Positions 29,231 through 37,985 of a stretch of 64,000 bases of DNA are shown here, in pieces. The stretch is from an uncultured Clostridium sp. (GTDB lineage: Bacteria; Bacillota; Clostridia; TANB77; CAG-508), in the NCBI GenBank assembly GCA_948471055.1, contig CAOKQZ010000006.1, positions 21,892-85,891 of the forward strand, given 5' to 3'. Every line of letters starts with the position of its first letter. Position 1 is the first letter of the stretch. A program made the translations under genes and the position numbers. The notes beneath the pieces are model-generated. The model was not told the DNA's origin and made no database searches. It was given only the letters and a program-made list of their open reading frames with translations.

Positions 29231-29590
29231 TTATACTCTGATTTCTGCCATAGTTTTGCTTGCATAAATATTTAATAAATATTTTGCTCTATGCTGAGCA
29301 TTTTTTCTTGCACTACAATGTTCACAATATATTTTATTATATTTAGTATGTCTTTTTCCACAACAAGTACATATTCCTTGCTTTTTTAGGTTGTCATATC
29401 TAATTTTATCCCTTTTACGATATTTTTCTTTTAGTTCTTCCCTGTGTTTTTTATGGTATTCCATAGACCTTTCTCTATTTTTCATCATACAGCATAAACA
29501 AAGAGTATGATTTTTTTCGGCATCTTCTTGTCCACAACTTACACAAATATTGTGAGATTTATAAAATTCATAATTTGCTTTACTACACAT
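29231..29590 (-). CDS. multi-CxxC zinc-ribbon protein
   Basis: A 119-aa protein with four CxxC knuckles (CVSC, CLCC, CTCC, CEHC) separated by a basic helix (YHKKHREELKEKYRKRDK). It resembles small zinc-binding proteins of phages and ICEs, probably nucleic-acid binding. The internal ATG at 29590 fits the AAAGGA ribosome site better than the first ATG. Confidence 0.6.
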   Translation of the reverse strand: MCSKANYEFYKSHNICVSCGQEDAEKNHTLCLCCMMKNRERSMEYHKKHREELKEKYRKRDKIRYDNLKKQGICTCCGKRHTKYNKIYCEHCSARKNAQHRAKYLLNIYASKTMAEIRV

Positions 29591-29628
29591 AATTATCATT
29601 TCCTTTCTTTTATCATTTTTATATACAT

Positions 29629-29799
29629 TTAGATAATCTCATTTTGCTTTTTTAACTCTTCTAATTCTAACCTTCCAAATGCAATTGTAATATTACTTTT
29701 AATATATCTTGCTTCACTCCTATTTATTGTTTTAGTTATTTCCATAAATTCGATGAGTTTTTTACACCACGCATTACATTTTTCTTTATCAATATTCAT
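29629..29799 (-). CDS. 56-aa helical protein
   Basis: Starts MNIDKEKCNAWCKKLIEF and ends LKKQNEII. Its ATG overlaps the stop of the preceding gene (ATGA), a strong sign of translational coupling. Not recognised. Confidence 0.5.
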   Translation of the reverse strand: MNIDKEKCNAWCKKLIEFMEITKTINRSEARYIKSNITIAFGRLELEELKKQNEII

Positions 29800-30038
29800 T
29801 CTGTTTTTGCTCTCCTTCCTAAATCTCCTTGTATACTGTTTAGGTTTTCTCTATACCAACTATAAAAAGAATATTCAAATAATGTTTTTGCTGTATTATC
29901 AAATGGTACACTTGCATATATTCTATAAAATTTCATCATTTTAACAGTAGGTATATCGTTTTTTATTAATAATTTATTTATTGCGATTTGAGATTTATTC
30001 CATTGTTCTTCTAATTCATTTGTATTAATTTTTAACAT
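29796..30038 (-). CDS. 80-aa protein of unknown function
   Basis: Starts MLKINTNELEEQWNKSQ after an AGGAGG-like site; helical, with an aromatic segment FEYSFYSWYREN. Overlaps the next gene by ATGA. Not recognised. Confidence 0.5.
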   Translation of the reverse strand: MLKINTNELEEQWNKSQIAINKLLIKNDIPTVKMMKFYRIYASVPFDNTAKTLFEYSFYSWYRENLNSIQGDLGRRAKTE

Positions 30039-30047
30039 GATTTCCTC

Positions 30048-30206
30048 CTATTTTCTAATCCAACTATAAATTATTTCGTTTTGGCTTTTAACAGTAAATT
30101 CTCTTCTGTCTACGAACCTTTTATTAAGAAATTTCAACTCATTTACAAAGTCAACCAAATCTTCCCAATACTTTGCATTTAATATAGCCTTATTATTTTT
30201 GTACAA
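30048..30206 (-). CDS. 52-aa basic protein
   Basis: Reads LYKNNKAILNAKYWEDLVDF... to SWIRK. TTG start at 30206 (or GTG 30215) after AAAGGTG. Its stop lies just before the ribosome site of the next gene, so it fills the operon gap. Unknown function. Confidence 0.42.
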   Translation of the reverse strand: MYKNNKAILNAKYWEDLVDFVNELKFLNKRFVDRREFTVKSQNEIIYSWIRK

Positions 30207-30233
30207 TGTGAACACCTTTTACACCTCATTCTT

Positions 30234-30557
30234 TTATATTTTCAAAATTTCATTAATTTGTTTTATCTGCTCTTTAAACTCATCCCTAGAAATAACCCTT
30301 ACTTCTTTGCTATATCTTAAATACTCTTGTATATCGGCTTTTGTAGAAATATTCGTATTCAAATAGCATTTATAATTAATAGTACGATAACCTATTATTG
30401 TTACTATTGATAAAGTGTTATCATTAACCCATATTCCAAAGAATGAATCCATATTGTAATAAGAATTTTTTCCACATAAAAACACATTTTTAGTATCTTC
30501 AATTTCTATTTTGTGAACTTGTTTAATATATTCATCTGTTTCATATTCAATAATCAT
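30234..30557 (-). CDS. small protein, paralogue of the 28887 gene
   Basis: A 107-aa protein; ATG 30557 follows TTGGAGGAAA. Shares IEYET, IEIED..NVFLCG, FFGIW and VRVISRDEFKE with 28887-29213. Function unknown. Confidence 0.55.
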   Translation of the reverse strand: MIIEYETDEYIKQVHKIEIEDTKNVFLCGKNSYYNMDSFFGIWVNDNTLSIVTIIGYRTINYKCYLNTNISTKADIQEYLRYSKEVRVISRDEFKEQIKQINEILKI

Positions 30558-30575
30558 TTCTATTTCCTCCAACTA

Positions 30576-30758
30576 CTATATATTTTTGTTTAAGATTTCA
30601 ACAATTGTGTCCTCTAATTCAAAATAATCACTACCATAAATGCAAGATTCTTCTGTATTTCCTTGTCTTTCTTCATTTGGTAATTTTATTGCATATTTAT
30701 TTAGTAATTCTTCAAAAGTATCAATAATTTTAATTGCTATTTCTCTATTTTTTTCCAT
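30576..30758 (-). CDS. 60-aa acidic protein
   Basis: Starts MEKNREIAIKIIDTFEELL; helical and acidic. It sits inside the replication operon between the ArdC-like gene and the 107-aa gene. Not recognised. Confidence 0.45.
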   Translation of the reverse strand: MEKNREIAIKIIDTFEELLNKYAIKLPNEERQGNTEESCIYGSDYFELEDTIVEILNKNI

Positions 30759-30784
30759 ACTAATTCATTCCTTTCTTTTAATAA

Positions 30785-31657
30785 TTAGGCACTCTTTTTT
30801 ATGCCTTGTTGTTCATAATTTTCTAATTGCTTTATAAAATCATTTGCCGTTTTTTGAATTTTTTCTCCTAACTCTAAAACAACTTTTATATCTCCATCAG
30901 CCCAAGTAGTTACATAATTAAAACTGCAATTTGAAGTGTCTAAACCAAAATAATCAGCCACTATAAAAGCAACTGATTCCACAAAAGTTTCTGATAAATT
31001 ACGGTTTTTGCTATAATCAAAGTCATCATATAAAGCATGTGTAAGCTCGTGTAATAGAGTAGCAGTCTTATCATCAATAGACAAATTCTTTTTTAGCACA
31101 ATATGTTTAGCAGATTTACTCCAGTAACCCAATGCACCACCAAAAATATCTTTTTCTAAAATGGGGTAGGGAGAATACGTTTTTAAAAATTCAAAAAACT
31201 CATTCATATTATCACTATTTAATTTTGTATCTTCTAATGGCATAGGTTTTCCTACTGTCTGTGAAATATCAAATACATAAGTTGGCCTATATGTAAGGTA
31301 TTCTACTTTTTTCTTTTTTTGTTCTTTTGGTTCATCCTCATTATCTGTTATGCTACTTTGACCTTCAATTTTAGTTTGTGTATATGTCCTTTTTATAGGG
31401 TATATTATTTGTATGCCTTTTGCTCCTTTTTTTAGTTTTCTACCCATACTTTGCCATTTTTTAAAACCTGCAACCTGTGTCGCTTCTGGCATTTGAGAGA
31501 AGATAAGAACTAAATTGTTAAAACTATAATGATGAAACTTTTTACTAAATCTTAAAAATTTTTCGTATTCACCAGAAGTAATAATATTTTGTACTCCTTC
31601 AACAATTTTATTAAAAACTTCTTTTGTTTTATTTTCCTTATTCGATTTATTTGCCAT
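30785..31657 (-). CDS. ArdC-like ssDNA-binding/zinc-peptidase protein
   Basis: A 290-aa protein. N-terminal ArdC-type ssDNA-binding domain (FHHYSFNNLVLIFSQ, VAGFKKWQSMGRKLKKGAKGI) and C-terminal zinc-metalloprotease-like domain with HELTHAL near residue 200 and a following E in ETFVESVAF. ArdC proteins protect incoming single-stranded DNA from restriction. Standard content of ICE replication operons. Ends in KKSA. Confidence 0.85.
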   Translation of the reverse strand: MANKSNKENKTKEVFNKIVEGVQNIITSGEYEKFLRFSKKFHHYSFNNLVLIFSQMPEATQVAGFKKWQSMGRKLKKGAKGIQIIYPIKRTYTQTKIEGQSSITDNEDEPKEQKKKKVEYLTYRPTYVFDISQTVGKPMPLEDTKLNSDNMNEFFEFLKTYSPYPILEKDIFGGALGYWSKSAKHIVLKKNLSIDDKTATLLHELTHALYDDFDYSKNRNLSETFVESVAFIVADYFGLDTSNCSFNYVTTWADGDIKVVLELGEKIQKTANDFIKQLENYEQQGIKKSA

Positions 31658-31660
31658 AAT

Positions 31661-33121
31661 TTAAGCAGCCCCTTTCAATACTTCATTTTCCCATTTACGC
31701 AAAAATTGTAATTGTTTTTCATTCGGATCATTATTATTTTTGGTTCTACTTTGCACAACTTTATTGTCTATAACTTCTACTGTAACAAGAGATTTCTTTT
31801 GTTTATTTACATCTCTCATAAAATAAATATCACTTGTTCCTGTTGCATACTTTTCTGCATATGTTCGTACACAATTGTTTTGCTGTTTACTCTCGTCTTG
31901 TAGTGCCTTTAGTGTTTTGGCAGGAAAAACAATAAATTTATTGTTTTGATATTTATTACTTGACAATTCTTTGGCTCTTTTCATAATTGCTTTTTGAACC
32001 AATATTTTACTTTGAATTTCATATTGTTTTTCTAACTTATCATGTTCCTCTTTTAGATTTTTTGGAAAAGCATATCTATTATTTTTTAAATCAAAGCCTA
32101 ACAACTTAGCAAATCTTAAATAGTCTTTATATAAGGAAGTATTTACTTTGCTATGGTGCATTTTGGCATATTTTATAAATCGATTCAAACTAATATAATT
32201 TGAAATTTCTTCTAAATCATATATGCTGTCGCCATAACCTACAAATTGTTGCAAATATTTTATTTTCTTAATGTCTTTTTCCTTTAGTAATCTCAACAAC
32301 TTTAATTGCAGGTATGTAATATTATTTCTTTTCATAAATTGATAATAATCTTTTGAAATTCCAAATACTTCTTGAAAACTGCCTGTACCTCTTAGTTCTT
32401 CAGACCTTAATGCTAGATTATATAGTTTCATTTTAGCTAATAGTTCTATTTTACCTATATCATGTTTATTGGATATAAACTTAGGCAAATCAATATATGT
32501 GCAATGTTTTGCTATATCCCATATATGAGAGTATTGGTATTTTGTGTTTTCTAGTAACCTTTTTATATTGTTTGGAAATACAATAGAATAATCTATTATT
32601 GAATAATTTCTGGTGTATCTTCTCCAATTTGTTGAATTAAAATATCCACTATCATTATGATATATATAAATATGGCATTGACATTTTGAAACCATTTCAT
32701 TTACAAAAACATCTCTATACCAATTATTATTTGGTATTTCTCTTGCAAATTCTACAACTGATGAATATGGTTCATGCACTGCATTTATAATTGTTTTTAA
32801 TTCAAAATATCTAACTACAAATGTATCATCTACTTTTTCTAAAATAGACAAATAATCTTTAAATTCATAGTATCGCAGGTTACTTCTTTTGATTAAATAT
32901 TTATTATGGCAATAGGGACATTTCACTTCTTGATTTATTTTTTTAGCACTTGTGAAATACTGTTTGCAATGTGTACAATAACATCTATTTTTACTTGATT
33001 TTATAATTAAGTTATGATATTGGGCTTGTTTTTCCACAAATTCATTCCATCCATTTGGTAAACTAGAGTTATAATCTATCTGCTTTAAAATTTCTCTATG
33101 TGCAACTTTTATATATCCCAT
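31661..33121 (-). CDS. PcfJ-like protein
   Basis: A 486-aa protein. N-terminal zinc knuckles (CTHC, CPYC), a long helical middle, and the PcfJ-type C-terminal domain (QQNNCVRTY, DIYFMRD, VVQSRTKNNN). PcfJ genes go with PcfK in conjugative plasmids and ICEs, as here. Exact function is unknown. The start touches the PcfK-like stop. Ends in KGAA. Confidence 0.8.
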   Translation of the reverse strand: MGYIKVAHREILKQIDYNSSLPNGWNEFVEKQAQYHNLIIKSSKNRCYCTHCKQYFTSAKKINQEVKCPYCHNKYLIKRSNLRYYEFKDYLSILEKVDDTFVVRYFELKTIINAVHEPYSSVVEFAREIPNNNWYRDVFVNEMVSKCQCHIYIYHNDSGYFNSTNWRRYTRNYSIIDYSIVFPNNIKRLLENTKYQYSHIWDIAKHCTYIDLPKFISNKHDIGKIELLAKMKLYNLALRSEELRGTGSFQEVFGISKDYYQFMKRNNITYLQLKLLRLLKEKDIKKIKYLQQFVGYGDSIYDLEEISNYISLNRFIKYAKMHHSKVNTSLYKDYLRFAKLLGFDLKNNRYAFPKNLKEEHDKLEKQYEIQSKILVQKAIMKRAKELSSNKYQNNKFIVFPAKTLKALQDESKQQNNCVRTYAEKYATGTSDIYFMRDVNKQKKSLVTVEVIDNKVVQSRTKNNNDPNEKQLQFLRKWENEVLKGAA

Positions 33122-33510
33122 TATTTTTGCACCCCCTGAAACAGTGTTATTTGATTGTCTTGTGTTTTTGCCCTTTCTTCTTTTACTGCCTCTTTAACTA
33201 TTTTCTTCTCAACTTTTTTAGTTGGTGAAGGTGCTATTTTTTCTTTCTTTATCCCTAGTTCTTCATTACTTTTACTAAAATAAGTAACAGCCCACATATA
33301 TACAATCTTATCATCCATCATAGCCATATTTTTATATTTGTGCTTTTCTGATTTTCTATATATATAATCGTACATTTCCTCCATTGATTTTTCCTTATTC
33401 TTAAAATTCTCATATAAATCATTTCTCGTTTTTAAATAATTAAATATTTTTGTTATACTATAAATATCTAATTCTGCAACTTCCATTTCCAATCTTTCTA
33501 TACCTTCCAT
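33121..33510 (-). CDS. PcfK-like protein
   Basis: A 129-aa protein: EGIERLEMEVAE, EMYDYIYRKSEK, MAMMDDKIVYMWAVTYF and a Lys/Pro-rich tail, matching the PcfK layout with its conserved MDD..VY.WAV segment. ATG 33510 is chosen because AAAGGAG precedes it; the open frame runs further upstream. Paired with the PcfJ-like gene. Confidence 0.75.
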   Translation of the reverse strand: MEGIERLEMEVAELDIYSITKIFNYLKTRNDLYENFKNKEKSMEEMYDYIYRKSEKHKYKNMAMMDDKIVYMWAVTYFSKSNEELGIKKEKIAPSPTKKVEKKIVKEAVKEERAKTQDNQITLFQGVQK

Positions 33511-33529
33511 AGATTTACTCCTTTCAAAT

Positions 33530-33922
33530 TTATGATACCTTTTTAAATCTTCTAAAAAGATCATTTTTATTTTTTTTTGATTCCATAATTTGTTTGTATT
33601 TATCAATCCCATATTTTTGTATTTTTAATTGTTTTTCTTCTTGTACTTTTTGTAATAACTGTGGTAATTCAGCAAAAGTATAAAAATAAGAGATAAGATT
33701 TCTAAAATAAGTTATCTTATCTCCTTTATAACCTTCTATCACATTGAATTTGTAATGGTATTTCTTTTTTCCATTGTGATTACTAATACGAATCCCACAG
33801 CATACACCATAGTCTAATTTTAAATAGATAGAATTAGTTGTAACTGAATTGTGTCTATGAACAATAAAATCTAAGTTTTTTAGTTCATTTACTAAAATAT
33901 TAGCAACTTGCTTTTCATTCAT
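33530..33922 (-). CDS. 130-aa protein of unknown function
   Basis: Starts MNEKQVANILVNELKNLDF; a beta-rich core (YLKLDYGVCCGIRISNHNG) and a basic helical end. Seen as an ICE/phage-type hypothetical protein; no domain assigned. Confidence 0.5.
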   Translation of the reverse strand: MNEKQVANILVNELKNLDFIVHRHNSVTTNSIYLKLDYGVCCGIRISNHNGKKKYHYKFNVIEGYKGDKITYFRNLISYFYTFAELPQLLQKVQEEKQLKIQKYGIDKYKQIMESKKNKNDLFRRFKKVS

Positions 33923-33927
33923 ATCGT

Positions 33928-34203
33928 TTAAGCAACTTCTTCTAAGATTTCAGCAAAATTCAAATATCTGTCTCTATCTATTTTTTTTGTAATAGTTTTC
34001 ATATATGGTTTGATATTTTCAATTTTATCTTCTGGAATGTCTACTTTTGTAACTCGTGCAATATTTAATCCATTTCGAGTAGGTGCTTTAACTAAATCAC
34101 CAACTTCCAATTTTACTTCTGTAAAATATGAATATGCTTTCCCGCCAAAAGTTCTTGGTTCCAACTTATCTTCATACTTTACATCAACAATATTAGTTTG
34201 CAT
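33928..34203 (-). CDS. small PriA-N-like beta-barrel protein
   Basis: A 91-aa protein: DKLEPRTFGGKAYSYFTE, LEVGDLVKAPTRNGLNIARVTKVD. The phrase recalls the 3'-end-binding domain of PriA and similar phage proteins. ATG 34203 follows GGAGG. Ends in EEVA. Confidence 0.5.
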   Translation of the reverse strand: MQTNIVDVKYEDKLEPRTFGGKAYSYFTEVKLEVGDLVKAPTRNGLNIARVTKVDIPEDKIENIKPYMKTITKKIDRDRYLNFAEILEEVA

Positions 34204-34456
34204 ATTGATTTTCCTCCATTTCAATAATTTCGTCATAAATACTTTCAAACTCTTCTACTTGATTATCAAGTATATTTAATTGCTCATTTATATATTGTTT
34301 AAAAAAGTCTTCCCCTGCAACAAAATATTGTGATGGTTGATATTTGGCTTCTCGTAATATTTTTATTGCTGGTTTTAAATTTCTCCTTATATAAAATTCA
34401 ATCGCTGTTCTTATATACTCACATTTATCTTTGTTCAATTTTGTTCTACGTTTCAC
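34193..34456 (-). CDS. 87-aa helical protein
   Basis: Starts MKRRTKLNKDKCEYIRTAIEFY and ends EMEENQYAN; overlaps the next start by a few bases. Not recognised. Confidence 0.48.
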   Translation of the reverse strand: MKRRTKLNKDKCEYIRTAIEFYIRRNLKPAIKILREAKYQPSQYFVAGEDFFKQYINEQLNILDNQVEEFESIYDEIIEMEENQYAN

Positions 34457-34500
34457 TTTTAACCCTCCAATTATTCTATTTTTTTTAATATAATTAAATT

Positions 34501-35331
34501 TTATAGTAACATTATTATAGGTTTGCTATTTTTGTTTCCAAACTTAGTAAATTCAGGATTATATTTTCTTAAATTCATAGAATAAAATTCTTGATTGTTA
34601 TTGATAATTTCGTCTAGCTTTTCCTTTTCTATTTTTTCTGTTTGTATTTTATCTTGTGAATACTTTCTAACGGCTTCTATTCCAAGTGTTTCGCAGTCAT
34701 TTATAATCATACTTTTTTGCATTTCATTATAAATTATACTTTCCTTTTCAAACCTTTTTAATAATGTTTCAACGTATTTGTCATTTATTAATTCTGTAAA
34801 TACAATCTTATTATTACTAATTTCCCATTTTTGAGTTTTTAGAAAATGAAGTAAAAAATCCATTTGACCATCTAAATCATATTGTTTTAAAACTTTAGTA
34901 TTTATAAAACCTTTATTTGTAAATGATACCGGTCGTCTAATCGTTATTTCAATCATTCTTATATTAATATCAGTTATAGATGTGTTAAATGCTTGTGCAT
35001 AATAAATATATAAATCTACAATGAAATTGTATAAGTCGCTTATATCTAAATATGTACATACACATTCAAAATCATCTTCTTTATTATATTTTACTGATGC
35101 TCGAAATTTTGCATTTATTCTCGTTCTTTTGTCCATAATATTATTACCAATAGAAAAATACTTAACTGTTCTTTTTGGTATTTTGTCATTGTTTTTAACA
35201 CGTGCTGCTATTGATCCAAGTATATCATGTTCAAATAATTCTTCTATACTATATTCTGCATTGGTCCATTCTTCTTTATCATTTCTTTCTATACATAGCC
35301 TTGCTTTTTCATTTCCGATTATTTTTTTCAT
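34501..35331 (-). CDS. 276-aa protein of unknown function
   Basis: Starts MKKIIGNEKARLCIERN, using ATG 35331 after AAAGGTG. Mixed alpha/beta, no membrane segment, no motif recognised. Part of the replication operon. Confidence 0.5.
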   Translation of the reverse strand: MKKIIGNEKARLCIERNDKEEWTNAEYSIEELFEHDILGSIAARVKNNDKIPKRTVKYFSIGNNIMDKRTRINAKFRASVKYNKEDDFECVCTYLDISDLYNFIVDLYIYYAQAFNTSITDINIRMIEITIRRPVSFTNKGFINTKVLKQYDLDGQMDFLLHFLKTQKWEISNNKIVFTELINDKYVETLLKRFEKESIIYNEMQKSMIINDCETLGIEAVRKYSQDKIQTEKIEKEKLDEIINNNQEFYSMNLRKYNPEFTKFGNKNSKPIIMLL

Positions 35332-35348
35332 ACATATCACCTTTCTTT

Positions 35349-35627
35349 TTATTCTAACATTCCATTGTAAATATTTATTCCATAAGTCCCATCATCAAAA
35401 GTAGAAAATATAAGCATATAGAAAGCATTACTTAACGAATCTAAATCTTGTTCTAATTTCGGTAAAAACTCAAGTGAATCTACTTGAAAATTAATATAAT
35501 ACTCTTCATCTACCCATTTATAATGGTTAGTTATATTTACAATTCCATTTTTTGCATATTTCTTTGCAATATTTGCAAACTCATTCAATTTGTCTATATC
35601 AGTAGAACTATATAAGGCTATCTTCAT
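35349..35627 (-). CDS. 92-aa protein of unknown function
   Basis: Starts MKIALYSSTDIDKLNEFANIAKKY. Its ATG overlaps the upstream stop (ATGA) and GGAGGTG lies at the end of that gene, so translation is coupled. Not recognised. Confidence 0.5.
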   Translation of the reverse strand: MKIALYSSTDIDKLNEFANIAKKYAKNGIVNITNHYKWVDEEYYINFQVDSLEFLPKLEQDLDSLSNAFYMLIFSTFDDGTYGINIYNGMLE

Positions 35628-36085
35628 TTTGACACCTCCATTTTTATATTATAAGTATTTTGTGCTCTAACATATTTAGAGTAAAATTTACTAAAATTTT
35701 TGACTTGGTGATTTTCAATTCCCATTTCTTCTGGCGATAATCCCATAAATATGTCTGTATTAAAAATTTTAATATTTTTAGGCTTTTTGTCAGTTGTTTG
35801 TAAAGTAACAAGTCTTTTTATTATTTCTTCCCTCAAAAGTGGGTTAGCTTTATTTAAAAACCATCCAAAAGTTGTTATAACTGGCCCATCTACTCCTGGC
35901 ATATAAAATGACATTTCAGCAACATGTCCTGTTCTTTGGGCTTCTAATATAATAAAATCTGCTAAGTCCTTTAATCTAATAATGTAATTATCTCCTAAGT
36001 TAGTTTCAACAAATAAAAAGCCTTCTTTTTTTATAATCTCTATCATTTGAGTTTTAGTATATGTTTTATATTCCATTTTTCCCAT
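35624..36085 (-). CDS. 153-aa protein of unknown function
   Basis: ATG 36085 after GAGGTG. Contains FIILEAQRTGHVAEMSFY, VITTFGWFLNK and a basic end. Mixed fold, unknown family. Confidence 0.5.
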   Translation of the reverse strand: MGKMEYKTYTKTQMIEIIKKEGFLFVETNLGDNYIIRLKDLADFIILEAQRTGHVAEMSFYMPGVDGPVITTFGWFLNKANPLLREEIIKRLVTLQTTDKKPKNIKIFNTDIFMGLSPEEMGIENHQVKNFSKFYSKYVRAQNTYNIKMEVSK

Positions 36086-36100
36086 CAACTATCACCTCGT

Positions 36101-36526
36101 TCAAAAGGGTAAGTCATCGCCATTTAGAATTTCTTCAGAAGTGTTATCTTCTGTATTCTTTGGAATAGGAGTAGAACTATTTAAAGCATTCTCATTTGTG
36201 TCATTTCTTTTGGCATCTGCAAAGTCAATTTCTTCTACGACTACTTCCGTTATATATCGAGTTTGATTATTCTTATCTGTATACGAACGCACTTGTAATC
36301 TACCACTAACACATATTTGAAGTCCTGTATGTAAATATTTTTGAGCAAATTCTGCTGTTTTACTCCAAGCAACAATATTAATAAAATCACTCTGTCTTTC
36401 TTCTCCTGGTCTTACATATTTTCTATTAACGGCTAAAGTAAACTGTGCCATCATAGTATTGGTAGATTGCGAGTATCTAATTTCTGGTTCTTTTGTTAAT
36501 CTTCCTAATAAAATTACTTTATTCAT
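36101..36526 (-). CDS. ssb: single-stranded DNA-binding protein
   Basis: A 141-aa SSB: MNKVILLGRLTKEPEIRY at the start, FINIVAWSKTAEFAQKYL and ICVSGRLQVRSYTD in the OB fold, and the acidic DDLPF tail that binds replication partners. It coats ssDNA during transfer and replication. Confidence 0.95.
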   Translation of the reverse strand: MNKVILLGRLTKEPEIRYSQSTNTMMAQFTLAVNRKYVRPGEERQSDFINIVAWSKTAEFAQKYLHTGLQICVSGRLQVRSYTDKNNQTRYITEVVVEEIDFADAKRNDTNENALNSSTPIPKNTEDNTSEEILNGDDLPF

Positions 36527-36812
36527 ATAAATCCTTTCCTTTCATTTTATTTACTATTACTTTGAAAATGATTTCAATATATTGCATAAGACTATATTGT
36601 CTATATGAAACATATGCTCTTGTACACTCATTTTTAAAATAATCTTTACCATTCTCTGAGTACATATACATCCATTCATCTGGATTGTTCATACCTTTTT
36701 TTATTGCATTTTCAAAAGCATCCTCAATATTCTCTCTTATTGGTAATTCAGAAAATACCGAACCTTTTGACTGCGTAATATATTTGATAGTTTTTATAAT
36801 ATTTTTATTCAT
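36519..36812 (-). CDS. 97-aa protein of unknown function
   Basis: Starts MNKNIIKTIKYITQSKG; contains PIRENIEDAFENAIKKGMNNPDE. Overlaps the ssb start, so coupled to it. Not recognised. Confidence 0.48.
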   Translation of the reverse strand: MNKNIIKTIKYITQSKGSVFSELPIRENIEDAFENAIKKGMNNPDEWMYMYSENGKDYFKNECTRAYVSYRQYSLMQYIEIIFKVIVNKMKGKDLYE

Positions 36813-36832
36813 ATAAATTTCATCCCTTTCTT

Positions 36833-37246
36833 TTATGCTACTTTAGAGGTTATCCCTTTATTCTCTTTAATCGCTTTTTCCCTCATTTGTGTTTCATTCA
36901 AGTAATATTTTTCCAAATATTCCTCTTTATATAACTCTATTTTTCTTTTATGTTTTTTTAGTTTAAACATATTAGCATATCTTCGTATTTCTCTTTTCGT
37001 CATTGTAACTCTACGTTTATTTTTTATTGATACCACTATAAATGTTCCTCTAATGATACTATCTTTAAAAATCCTATTAAATTCAGTAATGTCAGCATTC
37101 TTGTCGGCAATAATCATTGTGTTTTCATTTATTTTTATTCTCAATAATTCATTGCCAATTAATGCCTTTATAAATTTCATATTTCGTGGAATTTTAATTT
37201 TTTGTACCTCTTTATTTGGCATAATGTATAAAACTTTAATCTTCAT
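36833..37246 (-). CDS. DUF3846-like protein
   Basis: A 137-aa protein. MKIKVLYIMPNKEVQKIKI followed by FIKALIGNELLRIKI and a NADITEFNR segment resembles DUF3846 proteins of phages and ICEs, with an added basic C-terminal part. ATG 37246 follows AAAGGA. Ends in SKVA. Confidence 0.5.
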   Translation of the reverse strand: MKIKVLYIMPNKEVQKIKIPRNMKFIKALIGNELLRIKINENTMIIADKNADITEFNRIFKDSIIRGTFIVVSIKNKRRVTMTKREIRRYANMFKLKKHKRKIELYKEEYLEKYYLNETQMREKAIKENKGITSKVA

Positions 37247-37269
37247 ATGTATTTTCCTTTCTTCATTTT

Positions 37270-37920
37270 TTATTTTTTTGCCCATATATAAACTACATTG
37301 TCGTGTTCTCTTTTTTCGATTTTATCTATTACTAATGTACTTTTCCATTTTTGATATTCTTCATCCGTTCCAAATTCCATTGGAATATAGCCTAATTCAA
37401 CCACTAAATATTTATATCCATTGTTCTTTGCTGTTAATTCTTTAACCCTATATTTATGATGTGTTTTTGTTGTAGGCTCATTAGGTGGTAATTCTGAATA
37501 TTCCCACACATTTACATCTGCTAAAAATCTAAAGCAACCAAACCTATAACCTAAATCGTAAAAAAATTTTTTACTTGTTCCGACTTTTTTAAATTTTGAA
37601 TCATCTGCATAAAACCAACTTACGTTACTTGAAGAAAAGCATATTTGTCCTTTTTTACTTTTTTCAATAAATATTGTACTTGGATATTCACAAATATCTA
37701 TTTCTTCAGAAGTTTTAAAAACTTTTTCTATATGTGCCAAACTATAATATGTGCCGTATTCATCTGTATATTGCAAAATGTCTCCTGCTACTGGAAAGTT
37801 TGTGTTTTCTCTTTCTTTTTTTAGTAATTCTATGTATTCATTAGCTTTTTTAACTTCATACTCTGTAATTGAACAACAATCATCATCTTGCATTTTCCTT
37901 AATTCTTCTATATCTAACAT
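37270..37920 (-). CDS. 216-aa protein of unknown function
   Basis: Starts MLDIEELRKMQDDDC after GAGGAGG. Alpha/beta with many aromatic residues (FFYDLGYRFGCFRFLADVN). Resembles hypothetical ICE proteins; no function assigned. Confidence 0.5.
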   Translation of the reverse strand: MLDIEELRKMQDDDCCSITEYEVKKANEYIELLKKERENTNFPVAGDILQYTDEYGTYYSLAHIEKVFKTSEEIDICEYPSTIFIEKSKKGQICFSSSNVSWFYADDSKFKKVGTSKKFFYDLGYRFGCFRFLADVNVWEYSELPPNEPTTKTHHKYRVKELTAKNNGYKYLVVELGYIPMEFGTDEEYQKWKSTLVIDKIEKREHDNVVYIWAKK

Positions 37921-37985
37921 TTTTACTTCCTCCTCTATATTTTAAATACAAGAAAAAGACAGCTTTCACTGCCTTTTCCAACCAT

